Part shown: positions 52,892 to 62,802 of the stretch, piece by piece | How the letters are laid out: every line of letters starts with the position of its first letter | Position numbering within the stretch: the stretch's first letter is position 1 | Source of the DNA: Vibrio sp. RE86 | GTDB lineage: Bacteria > Pseudomonadota > Gammaproteobacteria > Enterobacterales > Vibrionaceae | Direction: 5' to 3' | DNA: 64,000 nt | NCBI RefSeq assembly: GCF_013114545.1 | Contig: NZ_VTXI01000005.1 | Coordinates: 62,001-126,000, forward strand | Translations under genes and position numbers: made by a program | The notes under the pieces: generated by a model | What the model was told of the DNA's origin: nothing | The model's database searches: none | Seen by the model: the letters and a program-made list of their open reading frames with translations, nothing else

Positions 52892-52928
52892 GATCTTACG
52901 CAGACTGTTTATGGTGAGGAAGGAGCGG

Positions 52929-53717
52929 CTAAGCCAGCGGTTTGATCAAAACTCTTCCTTCTTTATTAATGAGATTGTTGATGGTGAGCTTGAGCGCAAC
53001 GGTGATTGAAATCGACATCATGACAAAGATCGCCACCATAATGAGTATCTGATATTTGATAGCGACAAGAGGACTAGCTCCTCCCAAAATTTGTCCCGTC
53101 ATCATTCCAGGTAGAGTGACAAGCCCGCTGGTGGTCATTGTTGCGAGCGTTGGTGCCAAAGAGCGCTTAATAGCCGATTGCACAAAAGGAATCGTCGCGT
53201 ACTCCTTAGATGCTCCAAGTGCGATAGCGGCTTCATATTCTCCTTTACGTTCATCAAGGGAGTTAAAGAAGTTTTGCAGTGCCACGATATTACCGCTCAT
53301 TGAGTTCCCCAAGAGCATTCCGGCAAGTGGAATTAAGTATTGAGCATTGTAGGTGGGGCTGGGTTGGACAACAAACAGAGTAATAATAGTAAGGATAGGA
53401 AAGAGCCCAATCGCTAAGCCTGAAACCACGGAGAACATGAGTTTGGATTTGGGCAATTTAGCTTTGCTTATAATTGTGCTAGCTCCAATGAGCGTCATCA
53501 AAGTAAGCCATATCAGATTGACCAATAAGCTGTTGAGATCGAATAGGAACTCCAAGTAGACACCGACGAGAAGAAGCTGAACGGTCATTCGAGTGACGCT
53601 CAAAATAATCTCTTTATTCATGTCTAATTGATAGATGCGACTCACTAGCATAGGGATGGTGAGTAAGCTAAAAAATACCAGTAAGGTAAGCCAAGATATA
53701 TCCACGACGCTGTTCAT
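52929..53717 (-). CDS. FetB/YbbM-type ABC transporter permease
   Basis: This is an inner-membrane permease of the UPF0014 family with 263 residues and about seven hydrophobic helices. The blocks ALGASKEYATIPFVQSAIKRSLAPT and GLVTLPGMMTGQILGGASP are the family signature. E. coli FetA-FetB exports iron and protects against oxidative stress. The partner ATPase FetA is not adjacent: upstream lies the tor control region and downstream the DnaA-box region. ATG 53717 is preferred over 53729, since GGGAGGG lies between them. Confidence 0.85.
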   Translation of the reverse strand: MNSVVDISWLTLLVFFSLLTIPMLVSRIYQLDMNKEIILSVTRMTVQLLLVGVYLEFLFDLNSLLVNLIWLTLMTLIGASTIISKAKLPKSKLMFSVVSGLAIGLFPILTIITLFVVQPSPTYNAQYLIPLAGMLLGNSMSGNIVALQNFFNSLDERKGEYEAAIALGASKEYATIPFVQSAIKRSLAPTLATMTTSGLVTLPGMMTGQILGGASPLVAIKYQILIMVAIFVMMSISITVALKLTINNLINKEGRVLIKPLA

Positions 53718-53944
53718 TTTCCCTCCCATAGTCGTGTCTCTATCTTACCGAATAATGCTATTCGCTGACTATGCCTCAAAAACGAAAAAATCCCCCTAAA
53801 ACTCACATGTCTTGAAACATTTTAGTTACATTTGGGCTAATATAAGCACATCAACAGTATGCCTCTAAAGTGGTAGATGTTAAAAATTATCGTTCTAATG
53901 TTACGGGTTTTAGGGAGGTTGCTTCTTTATTTGCCTGTTAATAA

Positions 53945-53954
53945 ATCTTCATAT
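53945..53954 (+). promoter_or_regulatory. Candidate tor box in the torECA control region
   Basis: ATCTTCATAT matches the E. coli tor-box consensus CTGTTCATAT at eight of ten bases. It lies about 205 bases before torE in a 440-base region (53718-54158) that has no gene and should also hold the fetB promoter. E. coli torC has several boxes; I see only one fair match here, so this is weak. Confidence 0.25.
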
Positions 53955-54158
53955 TTTGAGGTTTATTTATACATAAAATGGTAATTAAACACATCTCTGG
54001 ATGAGCTCAAAAAAGTATTGAATAACAAGGCTCAAAGCATCGGAATTGATTGAACCCTACTAATAGTATGGTCTAAGATTTCTCAATAGAAATTTAAAAA
54101 AAACTTAGCTCAATCACCAGAGCTAGACAAAAACACTAGATACAAAATAGGCAAATGT

Positions 54159-54338
54159 ATGAGTGATGTTAAAAAAATTGAGAGTGGTGAAAAACGCTCT
54201 CTGGAGTGGAAGTCTTTCCTCTTCATCGCGGTTGTTCTCTTCCCAATCCTGAGTGTGGCCTTTGTCGGCGGATACGGATTCATTGTCTGGGCACTACAAG
54301 TGTTCTTCTTTGGTCCTCCGGGCGTACACGGCATGTAA
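54159..54338 (+). CDS. torE: TorE/NapE family small membrane protein
   Basis: This protein of 59 residues starts MSDVKKIESGEKRSLEWKSF and has a single membrane helix (FIAVVLFPILSVAFVGGYGF) and a short tail with FFGPPGVHGM. It matches the small NapE/TorE family found ahead of periplasmic nitrate and TMAO reductase genes. Its role is unclear, possibly quinol-cytochrome assembly. It is 50 bases upstream of torC, the first gene of torECA, as in Vibrio and Shewanella tor operons. Confidence 0.9.
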   Translation: MSDVKKIESGEKRSLEWKSFLFIAVVLFPILSVAFVGGYGFIVWALQVFFFGPPGVHGM

Positions 54339-54388
54339 GCCGCTGAGCTCATTTCCACATTTTTGAAAAGATTTTAAGAGAGCAAACA

Positions 54389-55573
54389 ATGAAATCATTT
54401 ATCGTAAAACTGTGGCGTACCATGACACGCCCTGCAGTTCATATCAGCCTAGGTGTGCTGACTATGGGCGGCTTTATTGCTGGTGTTATCTTCTGGGGTG
54501 GTTTTAACACTGCTTTAGAAGCGACTAACACTGAAGAATTCTGTATCAGCTGTCACACCATGCGTGACAATGTATACGTTGAGCTACAAGAAACAGTTCA
54601 CTGGAAAAACCACTCTGGTGTTCGTGCGACTTGTCCTGACTGTCACGTTCCTCACAACTGGACGGACAAAATTGCTCGTAAGATGCAGGCTTCAAAAGAA
54701 GTATTCGCTCAAGTGTTTGGTGACTATGATGAACCAGGCCACTTTGAAGAGCGTCGTATCGAACTTGCTAAACACGAATGGGATCGTTTCTCTGCGAACA
54801 AATCTCTAGAGTGTAAAAACTGTCACAACTACGAATCTATGGACTTCGAGCAAATGTCTCCAACAGCTCGTATCCAAATGAAACAAGCCGCAGAGAAAGA
54901 TCAAAGCTGTGTTGACTGTCACAAAGGTATTGCACACAAACTACCAGCAGGTATGGACAGCATTGGTGGCATCGTTGGCGAGCTAGAGCAGTTAACATCA
55001 AGCACTGACTACTCAGAAGGTCAAGCACTTGTGAGTGTTCGTCACCTACCTGTTTACTTCGATGACGCAGCAGCGCAAGAAGCGGGTCTACTTAACCCAG
55101 CGTCGACTGTTACTGTTCTTGAAGACAAAGGCGACATGATGAAAGTTGAGATTGACGGCTGGCGTAAAGCGAAGGGCTTCGGTCGTGTAATTCAAGAAGA
55201 CTTTGGTATGAACATCGCAGTTGGCTCTCTACTCAAAGATGCGGCACTTAGCGATGACATCGTGACGAAAGGCGAGAAGAAAGTGGATGAGTTGACAGGT
55301 CTTCCTTGGGAGAAAGTGTCAGCAACGGTATGGATGAAGAAAGAAGCGATGCTTAACGACGTAACTCCAATCTGGGAGAAAGCGAGCGAAGCGTACAAGA
55401 CCAATTGTTCAGTGTGTCACACACAACCTGCTGAAGCGCACTTCGATGCGAACACATGGCCAGGTATGTTCAACGGTATGCTTGCATTCGTTAACTTCGA
55501 TACAGACAGCGAAGCTCTAGTATTGAAGTACCTACAGAAGCACTCTTCAGATTTTGCTGAAGGTCACCACTAA
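54389..55573 (+). CDS. torC: Pentaheme c-type cytochrome TorC
   Basis: TorC takes electrons from menaquinol and passes them to periplasmic TorA. The 394-residue protein is anchored by one N-terminal helix (LGVLTMGGFIAGVIFW) and faces the periplasm. There are four NapC-type heme sites (CISCH, CPDCH, CKNCH, CVDCH) and a fifth in the C-terminal TorC-specific domain (CSVCHTQ near residue 341). GAGAG precedes the ATG. It lies between torE and torA, 24 bases before torA. Confidence 0.97.
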   Translation: MKSFIVKLWRTMTRPAVHISLGVLTMGGFIAGVIFWGGFNTALEATNTEEFCISCHTMRDNVYVELQETVHWKNHSGVRATCPDCHVPHNWTDKIARKMQASKEVFAQVFGDYDEPGHFEERRIELAKHEWDRFSANKSLECKNCHNYESMDFEQMSPTARIQMKQAAEKDQSCVDCHKGIAHKLPAGMDSIGGIVGELEQLTSSTDYSEGQALVSVRHLPVYFDDAAAQEAGLLNPASTVTVLEDKGDMMKVEIDGWRKAKGFGRVIQEDFGMNIAVGSLLKDAALSDDIVTKGEKKVDELTGLPWEKVSATVWMKKEAMLNDVTPIWEKASEAYKTNCSVCHTQPAEAHFDANTWPGMFNGMLAFVNFDTDSEALVLKYLQKHSSDFAEGHH

Positions 55574-55597
55574 TAAGCGTCGGATGGAGTAATTGAA

Positions 55598-58060
55598 ATG
55601 GCTATTACACGAAGAAGTTTTCTTAAAGGTGTAGCAACGACTAGTGCAGTGTCAGTAATCGGTCCAAGCTTATTGGCATCTGCTTCTGCAAACGCTGCAG
55701 AATCAACAGGAACTTGGAAAGTTTCAGGTTCTCACTGGGGCGCATTCCGCGCCCACATCTACGCGGGTAAAGTTCAAGAGATCAAACCGCTAGAATCAGA
55801 CACGAACCCAACAGACATGATTAACGGCATCAAGGGTATTATTTACAGCCCTTCACGTGTTCGTTACCCAATGGTTCGTCTAGATTGGCTTAAAAAGCAC
55901 AAATACAGCGCAGAAACCCGTGGTGACAACCGTTTCATCCGTGTTACTTGGGATGAAGCATTAGACCTGTTCTACCGTGAACTAGAGCGCGTACAAAAAG
56001 ATTACGGCCCTTGGGCGCTGCATGCTGGTCAAACTGGCTGGCGTCAAACTGGTCAGTTCCACAGCTGTACCAGCCACATGCAGCGTGCTGTTAACATGCA
56101 TGGTAACTTCATCACGAAAGTAGGTGACTACTCAACGGGGGCAGGTCAGACGATTCTTCCTTACGTTCTTGGTTCAACGGAGGTTTACGCACAAGGCACG
56201 TCTTGGTCTGAAATTCTAGAGAACTCGGACAACATCGTCCTATGGGCAAATGACCCAGTTAAAAACCTACAAGTTGGTTGGAACTGTGAGACTCACCAGT
56301 CGTTCCCTTACCTAGAGCAGCTTAAAGAGAAAGTAGCGAAAGGCGAGATCAATGTTCTGTCTGTTGATCCAGTTAAGAACAAGACTCAACGTTTCCTGGA
56401 GAACGACCACCTGTACATCAACCCGATGACAGACGTAGCCTTCATGATGGCGGTTGCTCACGTTCTTTATAATGAAGATCTTTACGATAAAGAGTTCATT
56501 AAGACCTACTGTCTAGGCTTCGAAGACTTCATTAAGTACGTTCAAGGTGAAACGAAAGATAAGATCGTTAAGACACCAGAATGGGCTGAAGAGATTTGTG
56601 GCGTTAAAGCTGACAAGATCCGTGAATTTGCACGCATGCTTGTTAATGGCCGTACACAAATTCTGATGGGTTGGTGTATCCAGCGTCAAGAACACGGTGA
56701 ACAGCCATACTGGGCTGCAGCAGTGGTTGCAGCAATGGTTGGTCAAATTGGTCTGCCTGGTGGCGGTATCTCTTACGGTCACCACTACTCAGGTATCGGT
56801 GTTCCATCAACAGGCTTCGCGGCACCTGGTGGTTTCCCTCGCAACCTTGATACAGGCTCTAAGCCTAAGTGGGACAACAATGACTTCAACGGTTACAGCC
56901 GTACAATCCCTGTAGCGCGTTGGATCGACTGTCTACTAGAACCAGGTAAAGAGATTCGTTACAACGGTAGCAAAGTTAAGCTGCCGGGTTACAAGATGAT
57001 GGTTATCTCGGGTAACAACCCTTGGCACCACCACCAAGACCGTAACCGTATGAAGAAAGCCTTCAAGCAGCTTCAAACTGTGGTAACGATTGAATTCGCT
57101 TGGACAGCAACTTGTCGCTTCTCTGATATCGTACTGCCTGCGTGTACTCAGTTCGAACGTAACGATATCGACGTATACGGTTCTTACTCAGGTAAAGGTC
57201 TGATCGCGATGCATCGCCTAGTGGATCCATTGTTCCAGTCTAAGACTGACTTTGAGATCTTTACTGAGCTAACTCGCCGCTTCGGTCGCCATAATGAGTA
57301 CACTCGTGGCATGGATGAAATGCAGTGGGTTCGTTCTCTGTATGATGATTGTCGCGCAGCGAACAAAGCGAAGTTTGATATGCCAGAATTTGATGAGTTC
57401 TGGGAGAAGAGCGTACTAGACTTCGGTGAAGGTTCACCTTGGGTTCGTCACGCTGACTTCCGTAAAGATCCAGAGATCAACGCTCTAGGTACACCATCAG
57501 GCTTTATCGAAATTACATCTCGTAAGATCGGTCGCTACGGTTACGAACACTGTCAAGAACACCCAATGTGGTTTGAAAAGACAGAACGTTCACACGGTGG
57601 CCCTGGTTCAGACAAGTTCCCGTACTGGCTACAGTCTTGTCACCCAGACAAACGTCTGCACTCACAGATGTGTGAATCTGAAGAGTTCCGTGCAACGTAT
57701 GCGGTACAAGGTCGTGAGCCTGTGTACATCAACCCTCAAGATGCTAAAGCGAAAGGCATTAAAGATGGTGATTTGGTACGTGTATTCAACGATCGTGGTC
57801 AGCTACTAGCAGGTGCTGTACTGACTGATAGCTACCCACGTGGTGTTATCCGTATCGAAGAAGGTGCGTGGTACGGCCCTCTGAACGAAAAAGAAGGTGC
57901 GATTTGTACATACGGCGATCCAAATACGCTAACAATGGACATCGGCTCTTCTGAGCTTGCTCAGGCAACTTCTGCAAACACATGTATCGTTGAGTTTGAG
58001 AAGTTCACAGGCAAAGTACCACCGGTTACTTCATTCGGTGGCCCTATCGAAGTCGCGTAA
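55598..58060 (+). CDS. torA: Trimethylamine-N-oxide reductase TorA
   Basis: TorA reduces TMAO to trimethylamine in the periplasm as terminal electron acceptor. The 820-residue molybdopterin enzyme has a Tat signal ([10 protein letters not shown], cleavage near SANAAE) and the DMSO-reductase-family fold. The molybdenum-ligating serine lies in [13 protein letters not shown] near residue 180, and the C-terminal cofactor domain ends with [23 protein letters not shown] precedes the ATG. The chaperone TorD needed for export is encoded near 19 kb. A terminator follows. Confidence 0.97.
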   Translation: MAITRRSFLKGVATTSAVSVIGPSLLASASANAAESTGTWKVSGSHWGAFRAHIYAGKVQEIKPLESDTNPTDMINGIKGIIYSPSRVRYPMVRLDWLKKHKYSAETRGDNRFIRVTWDEALDLFYRELERVQKDYGPWALHAGQTGWRQTGQFHSCTSHMQRAVNMHGNFITKVGDYSTGAGQTILPYVLGSTEVYAQGTSWSEILENSDNIVLWANDPVKNLQVGWNCETHQSFPYLEQLKEKVAKGEINVLSVDPVKNKTQRFLENDHLYINPMTDVAFMMAVAHVLYNEDLYDKEFIKTYCLGFEDFIKYVQGETKDKIVKTPEWAEEICGVKADKIREFARMLVNGRTQILMGWCIQRQEHGEQPYWAAAVVAAMVGQIGLPGGGISYGHHYSGIGVPSTGFAAPGGFPRNLDTGSKPKWDNNDFNGYSRTIPVARWIDCLLEPGKEIRYNGSKVKLPGYKMMVISGNNPWHHHQDRNRMKKAFKQLQTVVTIEFAWTATCRFSDIVLPACTQFERNDIDVYGSYSGKGLIAMHRLVDPLFQSKTDFEIFTELTRRFGRHNEYTRGMDEMQWVRSLYDDCRAANKAKFDMPEFDEFWEKSVLDFGEGSPWVRHADFRKDPEINALGTPSGFIEITSRKIGRYGYEHCQEHPMWFEKTERSHGGPGSDKFPYWLQSCHPDKRLHSQMCESEEFRATYAVQGREPVYINPQDAKAKGIKDGDLVRVFNDRGQLLAGAVLTDSYPRGVIRIEEGAWYGPLNEKEGAICTYGDPNTLTMDIGSSELAQATSANTCIVEFEKFTGKVPPVTSFGGPIEVA

Positions 58061-58074
58061 TCGATGAGACAATT

Positions 58075-58108
58075 AAAAATACCAGCTTTCGAGCTGGTAT
58101 TTTTTTAT
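58075..58108. terminator. Intrinsic terminator after torA
   Basis: AAAAATACCAGC and GCTGGTATTTTTTT pair around a six-base loop between torA and the convergent binding-protein gene. Confidence 0.9.
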
Positions 58109-58144
58109 CCAGAGTTTGCCTGTTACTCGTTCCTATTTCTTCGT

Positions 58145-58882
58145 CTATTCAAGGCCATAGCGCTTTTTGAGCTCTTTCAACTTCGCTTCGCCATAGTGTT
58201 CAAAATAGTCGTTTAACGCTTCTATGATCTCTTCAGCATGAGGGTGATCTCGCCGTACAGCCGCATACAAAGGTGTTTGATCGAAATACTTTGCGCTGAC
58301 GTTTAGACGATCTAGCGAGAGATTTAACTCTTGCATTGTCCATTGTCCTACAGCTTCATCGGTGATCAGTACGTCAGCTCGTTTAGAAAGAAGCAGACGG
58401 AGACTGTTAGGAAGATCGATAGAATCGACTTTAATCATCTCTTGATACTCCAACAAGCGTGAACCATATTCGTAGCCGTTAATCAGTGCGACACGTTTGC
58501 CTTTTAAGCTGGTGATATCATTGAACTCAAACTCTAAGTCCTTACGCGAAATAACGGCCATCCGGTTCAGCATATAAGGCTTGGAGAACAGGTAAAATTC
58601 CTCTCTTTCTGGTGTTTTCCAAATCGACACAATCACATCATTTTTCCCTTTTAGTGTCTCTTTAAGGATCCTAGCCCAAGGTTTTTGATTAAAAGTGATG
58701 GCATAGCCCGCCTTCGTTAGTGCATCGACCACCATGTCATGAGCAATCCCATTCCCAAATTTCGAACTCATTATGTAGGGGGGCCAATGAGTCTGAGCAA
58801 CCTGTAAAGTGACTGCTAAACCTCTTGAAGAAATAAGAAGAGAGGACAGCAAAAAAATCCATAGATGAATGCGGGAAAACAT
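58145..58882 (-). CDS. Periplasmic solute-binding protein, family 3
   Basis: This exported protein of 245 residues has a signal peptide (IFLLSSLLISSRGLAV) and the fold of family 3 amino-acid-type binding proteins: THWPPYIMS at the start of the mature part, MVVDALTKAGY, KPWARILKETLKG, ITSLKGKRVALINGYEYG and ADVLITDEAVGQW. No transporter genes are adjacent, so it may feed a distant permease or sensor. Ligand unknown. It stands alone, convergent with torA. Confidence 0.85.
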   Translation of the reverse strand: MFSRIHLWIFLLSSLLISSRGLAVTLQVAQTHWPPYIMSSKFGNGIAHDMVVDALTKAGYAITFNQKPWARILKETLKGKNDVIVSIWKTPEREEFYLFSKPYMLNRMAVISRKDLEFEFNDITSLKGKRVALINGYEYGSRLLEYQEMIKVDSIDLPNSLRLLLSKRADVLITDEAVGQWTMQELNLSLDRLNVSAKYFDQTPLYAAVRRDHPHAEEIIEALNDYFEHYGEAKLKELKKRYGLE

Positions 58883-59254
58883 CTAAATTTCCTTTTTAAA
58901 ATGCTTACTCAAAAGTGTAGTTGAAGTAATTAGTGAAGAAAGTTCAAGCGGGTTTCCCATAACCTAAGAAAATGTTTGAACTTAGTTCGATTCAAGTGAA
59001 TGAATGTGGCTTTTGATTGTTTTACCTTTATTGCTGAATTTTTGTGATCTCGTTCTCTAAAATTTATGCTGTCTGTTTAAAAGATCTGCATATTTTTGAT
59101 GTTTTTAGATTCCAAACGTTTGCTGAGTCTTTTCTTGTTAGGATTTTTTTTATTGTTTTATTTGTTAATTATCAGTATGGCGAATAATTTCTGCTTCCAG
59201 GGCAAGCCGGTGGAACTGGCGCTCATAAATAAAAATTTATAGGAACAAATAAAA
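58883..59254. other. AT-rich control region upstream of the porin
   Basis: These 372 bases lie between the divergent binding-protein and porin genes. I see no gene. The last 60 bases before the porin, with a GC-richer CCAGGGCAAGCCGGTGGAAC block at 59197-59216, look like a transcribed leader that could pair with small RNAs, which is inferred from porin biology. No clear operator is visible. Confidence 0.35.
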
Positions 59255-60214
59255 ATGAAAAAGACAGCATTAGCAGTAGCACTATCTCTTGTTGCAGGTT
59301 CAGCAGTAGCAGCTGAAGCACTATCTGGTGACCAGTTCACAGTTTCTGGTGAATTCGCTCTTGGTGGTTATTCTCAGACTGACCGTACAGAAGATGGCAA
59401 TGTTGGTACACCTGGCGCGAAGAAAGAAGAATTCTACAATGGTGGCGTAACGGGTTTTGATATCTTTGCTAACTACGAAAATGGCAACATTGTAGGTAGC
59501 TTCGGTGGTGAATTTGACCTAGAAGATGACTACGGCACATCTGACGCTGAGTTCACAATTACTGACACTTGGGTTGGTTATAAAACTGGTTACGGTGTGA
59601 TCTCTGCAGGTTACGCAAATGACACTGCTCTAGATGCTGTTGACGGTGCTGCTGACCAAACAATCGAGTTCCTATGGTCTCCTTCAGATGCATCTGACGC
59701 TCGTCAAGTAGTAAAGTTTGAAGGCGAGAAAGAAGGCTTCAAATACGGCATCTCTTACTTTGGTGACCGTAACTATGACAACGATGACCGTCAAGGTGGC
59801 TACAACGGCTACTTTGGTTACGAAAACGAGACGTTCATGGTTAACGCAGGTTACGAAGACAACGATGAGCAAGAAGGTTCAACAGACAAACTATACCTTG
59901 TAAACGGTGCAGTTAAACTAGGCGCTGTTGGCATTGGTGCAACATTCGCTGAAGAAGAGTTCGCTGACGGTAAAAAAGTTAAGCTTTACAACACGTCTAT
60001 TGGCTACTCAATGGAAGCGCTATACCTAGCTGCTGGTTACGTATCGGTAGAAGACACTCGTGAAGCGGTAAACTTTGGTGGTTCTTACGCATTCACAAAC
60101 AACTTCTCTGCACTTGTTGATATCGCTTACCACGTTTCTGACGAAGGTAAAGTAAGCAACAACATCGAAAAAGGCGACGTAGAATCATTCGTTAAACTAG
60201 CGTACGCATTCTAA
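59255..60214 (+). CDS. Outer-membrane general porin
   Basis: This protein of 319 residues has a textbook signal peptide (MKKTALAVALSLVAGSAVAA), alternating amphipathic strands with many aromatic and acidic residues, and a terminal phenylalanine (LAYAF). It resembles Vibrio porins of the Gram-negative porin family and is somewhat short for a 16-strand trimer. AGGA precedes the ATG, and strong codon bias suggests abundance. The substrate is unknown. It is followed by two terminators in tandem. Confidence 0.88.
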   Translation: MKKTALAVALSLVAGSAVAAEALSGDQFTVSGEFALGGYSQTDRTEDGNVGTPGAKKEEFYNGGVTGFDIFANYENGNIVGSFGGEFDLEDDYGTSDAEFTITDTWVGYKTGYGVISAGYANDTALDAVDGAADQTIEFLWSPSDASDARQVVKFEGEKEGFKYGISYFGDRNYDNDDRQGGYNGYFGYENETFMVNAGYEDNDEQEGSTDKLYLVNGAVKLGAVGIGATFAEEEFADGKKVKLYNTSIGYSMEALYLAAGYVSVEDTREAVNFGGSYAFTNNFSALVDIAYHVSDEGKVSNNIEKGDVESFVKLAYAF

Positions 60215-60231
60215 TCTAAATTTCCGTCTAT

Positions 60232-60261
60232 TAACGGCTCATCCTCGTGAGCCGTTTTTTA
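60232..60261 (+). terminator. Intrinsic terminator after porin
   Basis: AACGGCTCA and TGAGCCGTTTTTT pair around a six-base loop. Confidence 0.9.
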
Positions 60262-60299
60262 AGCAGGATGCTTAACGCAATAATCCACTGCCTTTTTGC

Positions 60300-60326
60300 C
60301 CTCCGGAGATGGAGGGTTTTTTCGAT
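60300..60326 (+). terminator. Second terminator downstream of porin
   Basis: CCCTCC and GGAGGGTTTTTT pair around a six-base loop, 40 bases past the first terminator. AAGCA-GGA-TGCTT just after the first terminator can form a small GGA-loop hairpin. Confidence 0.75.
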
Positions 60327-60428
60327 CAAGGAAACGTGATCGACGTAACTGTTCGCGTCGTTGAGTAAATAGACAACAACAGATGTCAGTGCTCTAATTG
60401 AGGAACTAATAACGACAAAGAACTCTCC

Positions 60429-62168
60429 ATGCGTAAGTCTATTACTCTCACGAACGAACGCACTTTAGTGATCGCCAATAGCGACCTTGCTGCTGAGCAC
60501 GACAACAACCAAGTGACGTTCACTTTTCAAGGTTTAAGCAATCAACCGATTGGCTCGCAATATCTCCTCTTTTCCACTGAATTTGACTTTGAACGACAAG
60601 CAACGTTGCTCGGCGATGGTTTTCAAATGCTCGCGCAAACAACAGGCACGCTGGATAACCCTATCGATATCGGTCGATGCCCAGATAACAGCCCAAGTTA
60701 TCGCATATACCCTTCTCAAGCGTCAAAACGTTACTACAACTATCTAGTAATAGAAGATTCCCTTGGTTATGCGTTGTTTGGTTTTACCAGTTGTCATCGG
60801 TTTGCTGGCTATTTCACCGTCGTTGAACAAGAGGGCGCTTTTGGTATCAATGCGTATATCGATGGAGAGGAAACATCACCACAGGATTGGGCAACCAACT
60901 TGCTAGAGTCTGTTGTGATACTGCGTGGCGAGTCACTGTCGACATTATATAAAGAGTATTCTCAGCGAATTCAGGGTCATCACCCAGTCAGAGCAGGTGT
61001 TAAGAAGCCATCACCTTTGGGGTGGTGCTCTTGGTACGCCTACTATGCTGAGGTCACAGAGCAAAACATCGAAGAGAACGTCGATTACATGGCGGAGTAT
61101 TTAAAGCAATTCGATTACACCTTACTTGATGATGGCTACCAAGCCTACATGGGGGACTGGTTAACCCCGTCGGATAAATTCCCGTCAGGTATAAAGTCGG
61201 TTGTTACGGAAATCAAAGCTCGCGGTAAAAAACCTGCCATTTGGTTGGCTCCCTTTATCGCTCAAGCTGAATCACAAATATTTGAGCAGCATCCAGATTG
61301 GTTTGTCCGTCATGCTGATGGTTCGCTATTGAAAGCGGAGGATGTGACATATGCAGGGTGGCGTTGTACACCTTGGTACATCTTAGATACCGCCCATCCA
61401 GAAGTACAAGAGCACTTAACTAACGTGGTGCGAGTGATGCGAGAAGAGTGGGGGGTAGAGCTATTTAAGCTTGACGCAAATTACTGGGGAACCTTGAAAG
61501 GGATTCGACGTGAGTCAGGTGTGACGGGCGTTGAGGCATATCGCCTTGGCATGGAAGCGATTGTGAAAGGCGCGGGTGACGCACTCATTCTTGGCTGCAA
61601 CGCACCGATGTGGCCATCATTAGGTTTGGTGGATGCGATGCGTGTTTCTGATGACGTTGAGCGTTGTGGTCGCCGCTTTGAACAGATAGCGAAAGAGACT
61701 TTTTACCGCAGTTGGCAGCACCGCAGCTTATGGCAAATAGACCCTGACTGCGCTACTTTCGTCTCGCTCGCTAATCAAGCAACCGATCGCAGTAACTACG
61801 AGTTCCACCGCGATGCTTTGCTCGCAAGCGGGGGGCTGTTGCTCTCTGGTGATCCTTTAACTGAACTGACGCCGTTTGCGAAGAAAACCTTGGCTAAGCT
61901 GGTGGTAAGACATAAGCACAATCAAGAAGCGGCAAGGTTTACCGCATTGAACCTGCATCATGCCTTTTTACCATTGACGGACAACAACGATCTGCATTGC
62001 TTGTTTAACTACCACCAACCCGCACGAGAAGTCACTCTTACCGCGGATTACCCTGCTGATTGGTATGATTATTGGACGGGTGAAAAGTTAAATCATGAAC
62101 CAACACAAGTGTTGGAGGTTACGCTAAAGTCAGGGCTAACAAGCCGAGCAATAATTACCTCGCTATAG
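60429..62168 (+). CDS. Alpha-galactosidase (clan GH-D)
   Basis: This glycoside hydrolase of 579 residues has no signal peptide. The N-terminal third is a beta-sandwich, followed by a TIM barrel with PLGWCSWYAYY, YTLLDDGYQAYMGDW and WLAPFIAQAES. The likely nucleophile is Asp349 in LFKLDANYWG and the acid/base Asp408 or Asp409 in MRVSDDVERCG. It belongs to the GH36/GH27 clan, probably releasing alpha-linked galactose from imported sugars. No transporter or regulator for such sugars is adjacent. The ribosome site is weak. Confidence 0.85.
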   Translation: MRKSITLTNERTLVIANSDLAAEHDNNQVTFTFQGLSNQPIGSQYLLFSTEFDFERQATLLGDGFQMLAQTTGTLDNPIDIGRCPDNSPSYRIYPSQASKRYYNYLVIEDSLGYALFGFTSCHRFAGYFTVVEQEGAFGINAYIDGEETSPQDWATNLLESVVILRGESLSTLYKEYSQRIQGHHPVRAGVKKPSPLGWCSWYAYYAEVTEQNIEENVDYMAEYLKQFDYTLLDDGYQAYMGDWLTPSDKFPSGIKSVVTEIKARGKKPAIWLAPFIAQAESQIFEQHPDWFVRHADGSLLKAEDVTYAGWRCTPWYILDTAHPEVQEHLTNVVRVMREEWGVELFKLDANYWGTLKGIRRESGVTGVEAYRLGMEAIVKGAGDALILGCNAPMWPSLGLVDAMRVSDDVERCGRRFEQIAKETFYRSWQHRSLWQIDPDCATFVSLANQATDRSNYEFHRDALLASGGLLLSGDPLTELTPFAKKTLAKLVVRHKHNQEAARFTALNLHHAFLPLTDNNDLHCLFNYHQPAREVTLTADYPADWYDYWTGEKLNHEPTQVLEVTLKSGLTSRAIITSL

Positions 62169-62221
62169 CCTAGTGCCTCGACTAGAATGGCGGGCTAGGC
62201 TTAGCAAAACTAAAGAAATAC

Positions 62222-62743
62222 ATGTCTATCATACTTGGAATAGACCCGGGCTCACGTATCACAGGGTACGGGGTTATTCGTCAGACGGGTCGCCATCTTC
62301 ACTATTTGGGCAGTGGTTGTATCCGCACATCAGAGAAAGAACTCCCAGGAAGACTCAAACAGATTTACGCGGGTGTGTCGGAAATCATCACCCAATTCCA
62401 ACCTGACGTCTTTGCGATCGAGCAGGTGTTTATGGCGCGCAATGCAGATTCAGCGCTTAAGCTAGGGCAGGCTAGGGGCAGCGCCATTGTGGCTGCAGTG
62501 AACGCAGATCTTCCTGTGCACGAATATGCTGCGCGTTTGATTAAACAGGCTGTGACCGGCACTGGTGGTGCGGATAAAGAGCAAGTGCAACATATGGTAC
62601 AGCAAATGTTGAAACTCCCTGCAAAACCTCAAGCCGATGCAGCGGATGCGCTAGGCGTCGCGATATGTCATGCAAATACCAATAAAACCTTAGTTGCGCT
62701 CGCAGGCAAGGCGACGGGAGCTCGCCGAGGGCGCTATCGCTAA
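62222..62743 (+). CDS. ruvC: Crossover junction endodeoxyribonuclease RuvC
   Basis: RuvC resolves Holliday junctions by paired cuts during recombination repair. The 173-residue protein is complete: acidic residues D8 (ILGIDPGSR), E67 (FAIEQVF), D139 and D142 (QADAADALG) form the metal site. It follows the alpha-galactosidase gene by 53 bases. RuvA and RuvB, which normally follow directly, are not in the remaining 1.2 kb; an exported repeat protein lies there instead. Confidence 0.96.
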   Translation: MSIILGIDPGSRITGYGVIRQTGRHLHYLGSGCIRTSEKELPGRLKQIYAGVSEIITQFQPDVFAIEQVFMARNADSALKLGQARGSAIVAAVNADLPVHEYAARLIKQAVTGTGGADKEQVQHMVQQMLKLPAKPQADAADALGVAICHANTNKTLVALAGKATGARRGRYR

Positions 62744-62802
62744 AAAGTTAGTATTCATTATGCAGTATGGTATCCTGTTTGCGTCTAGGGAAGGAGATGC
62801 GA

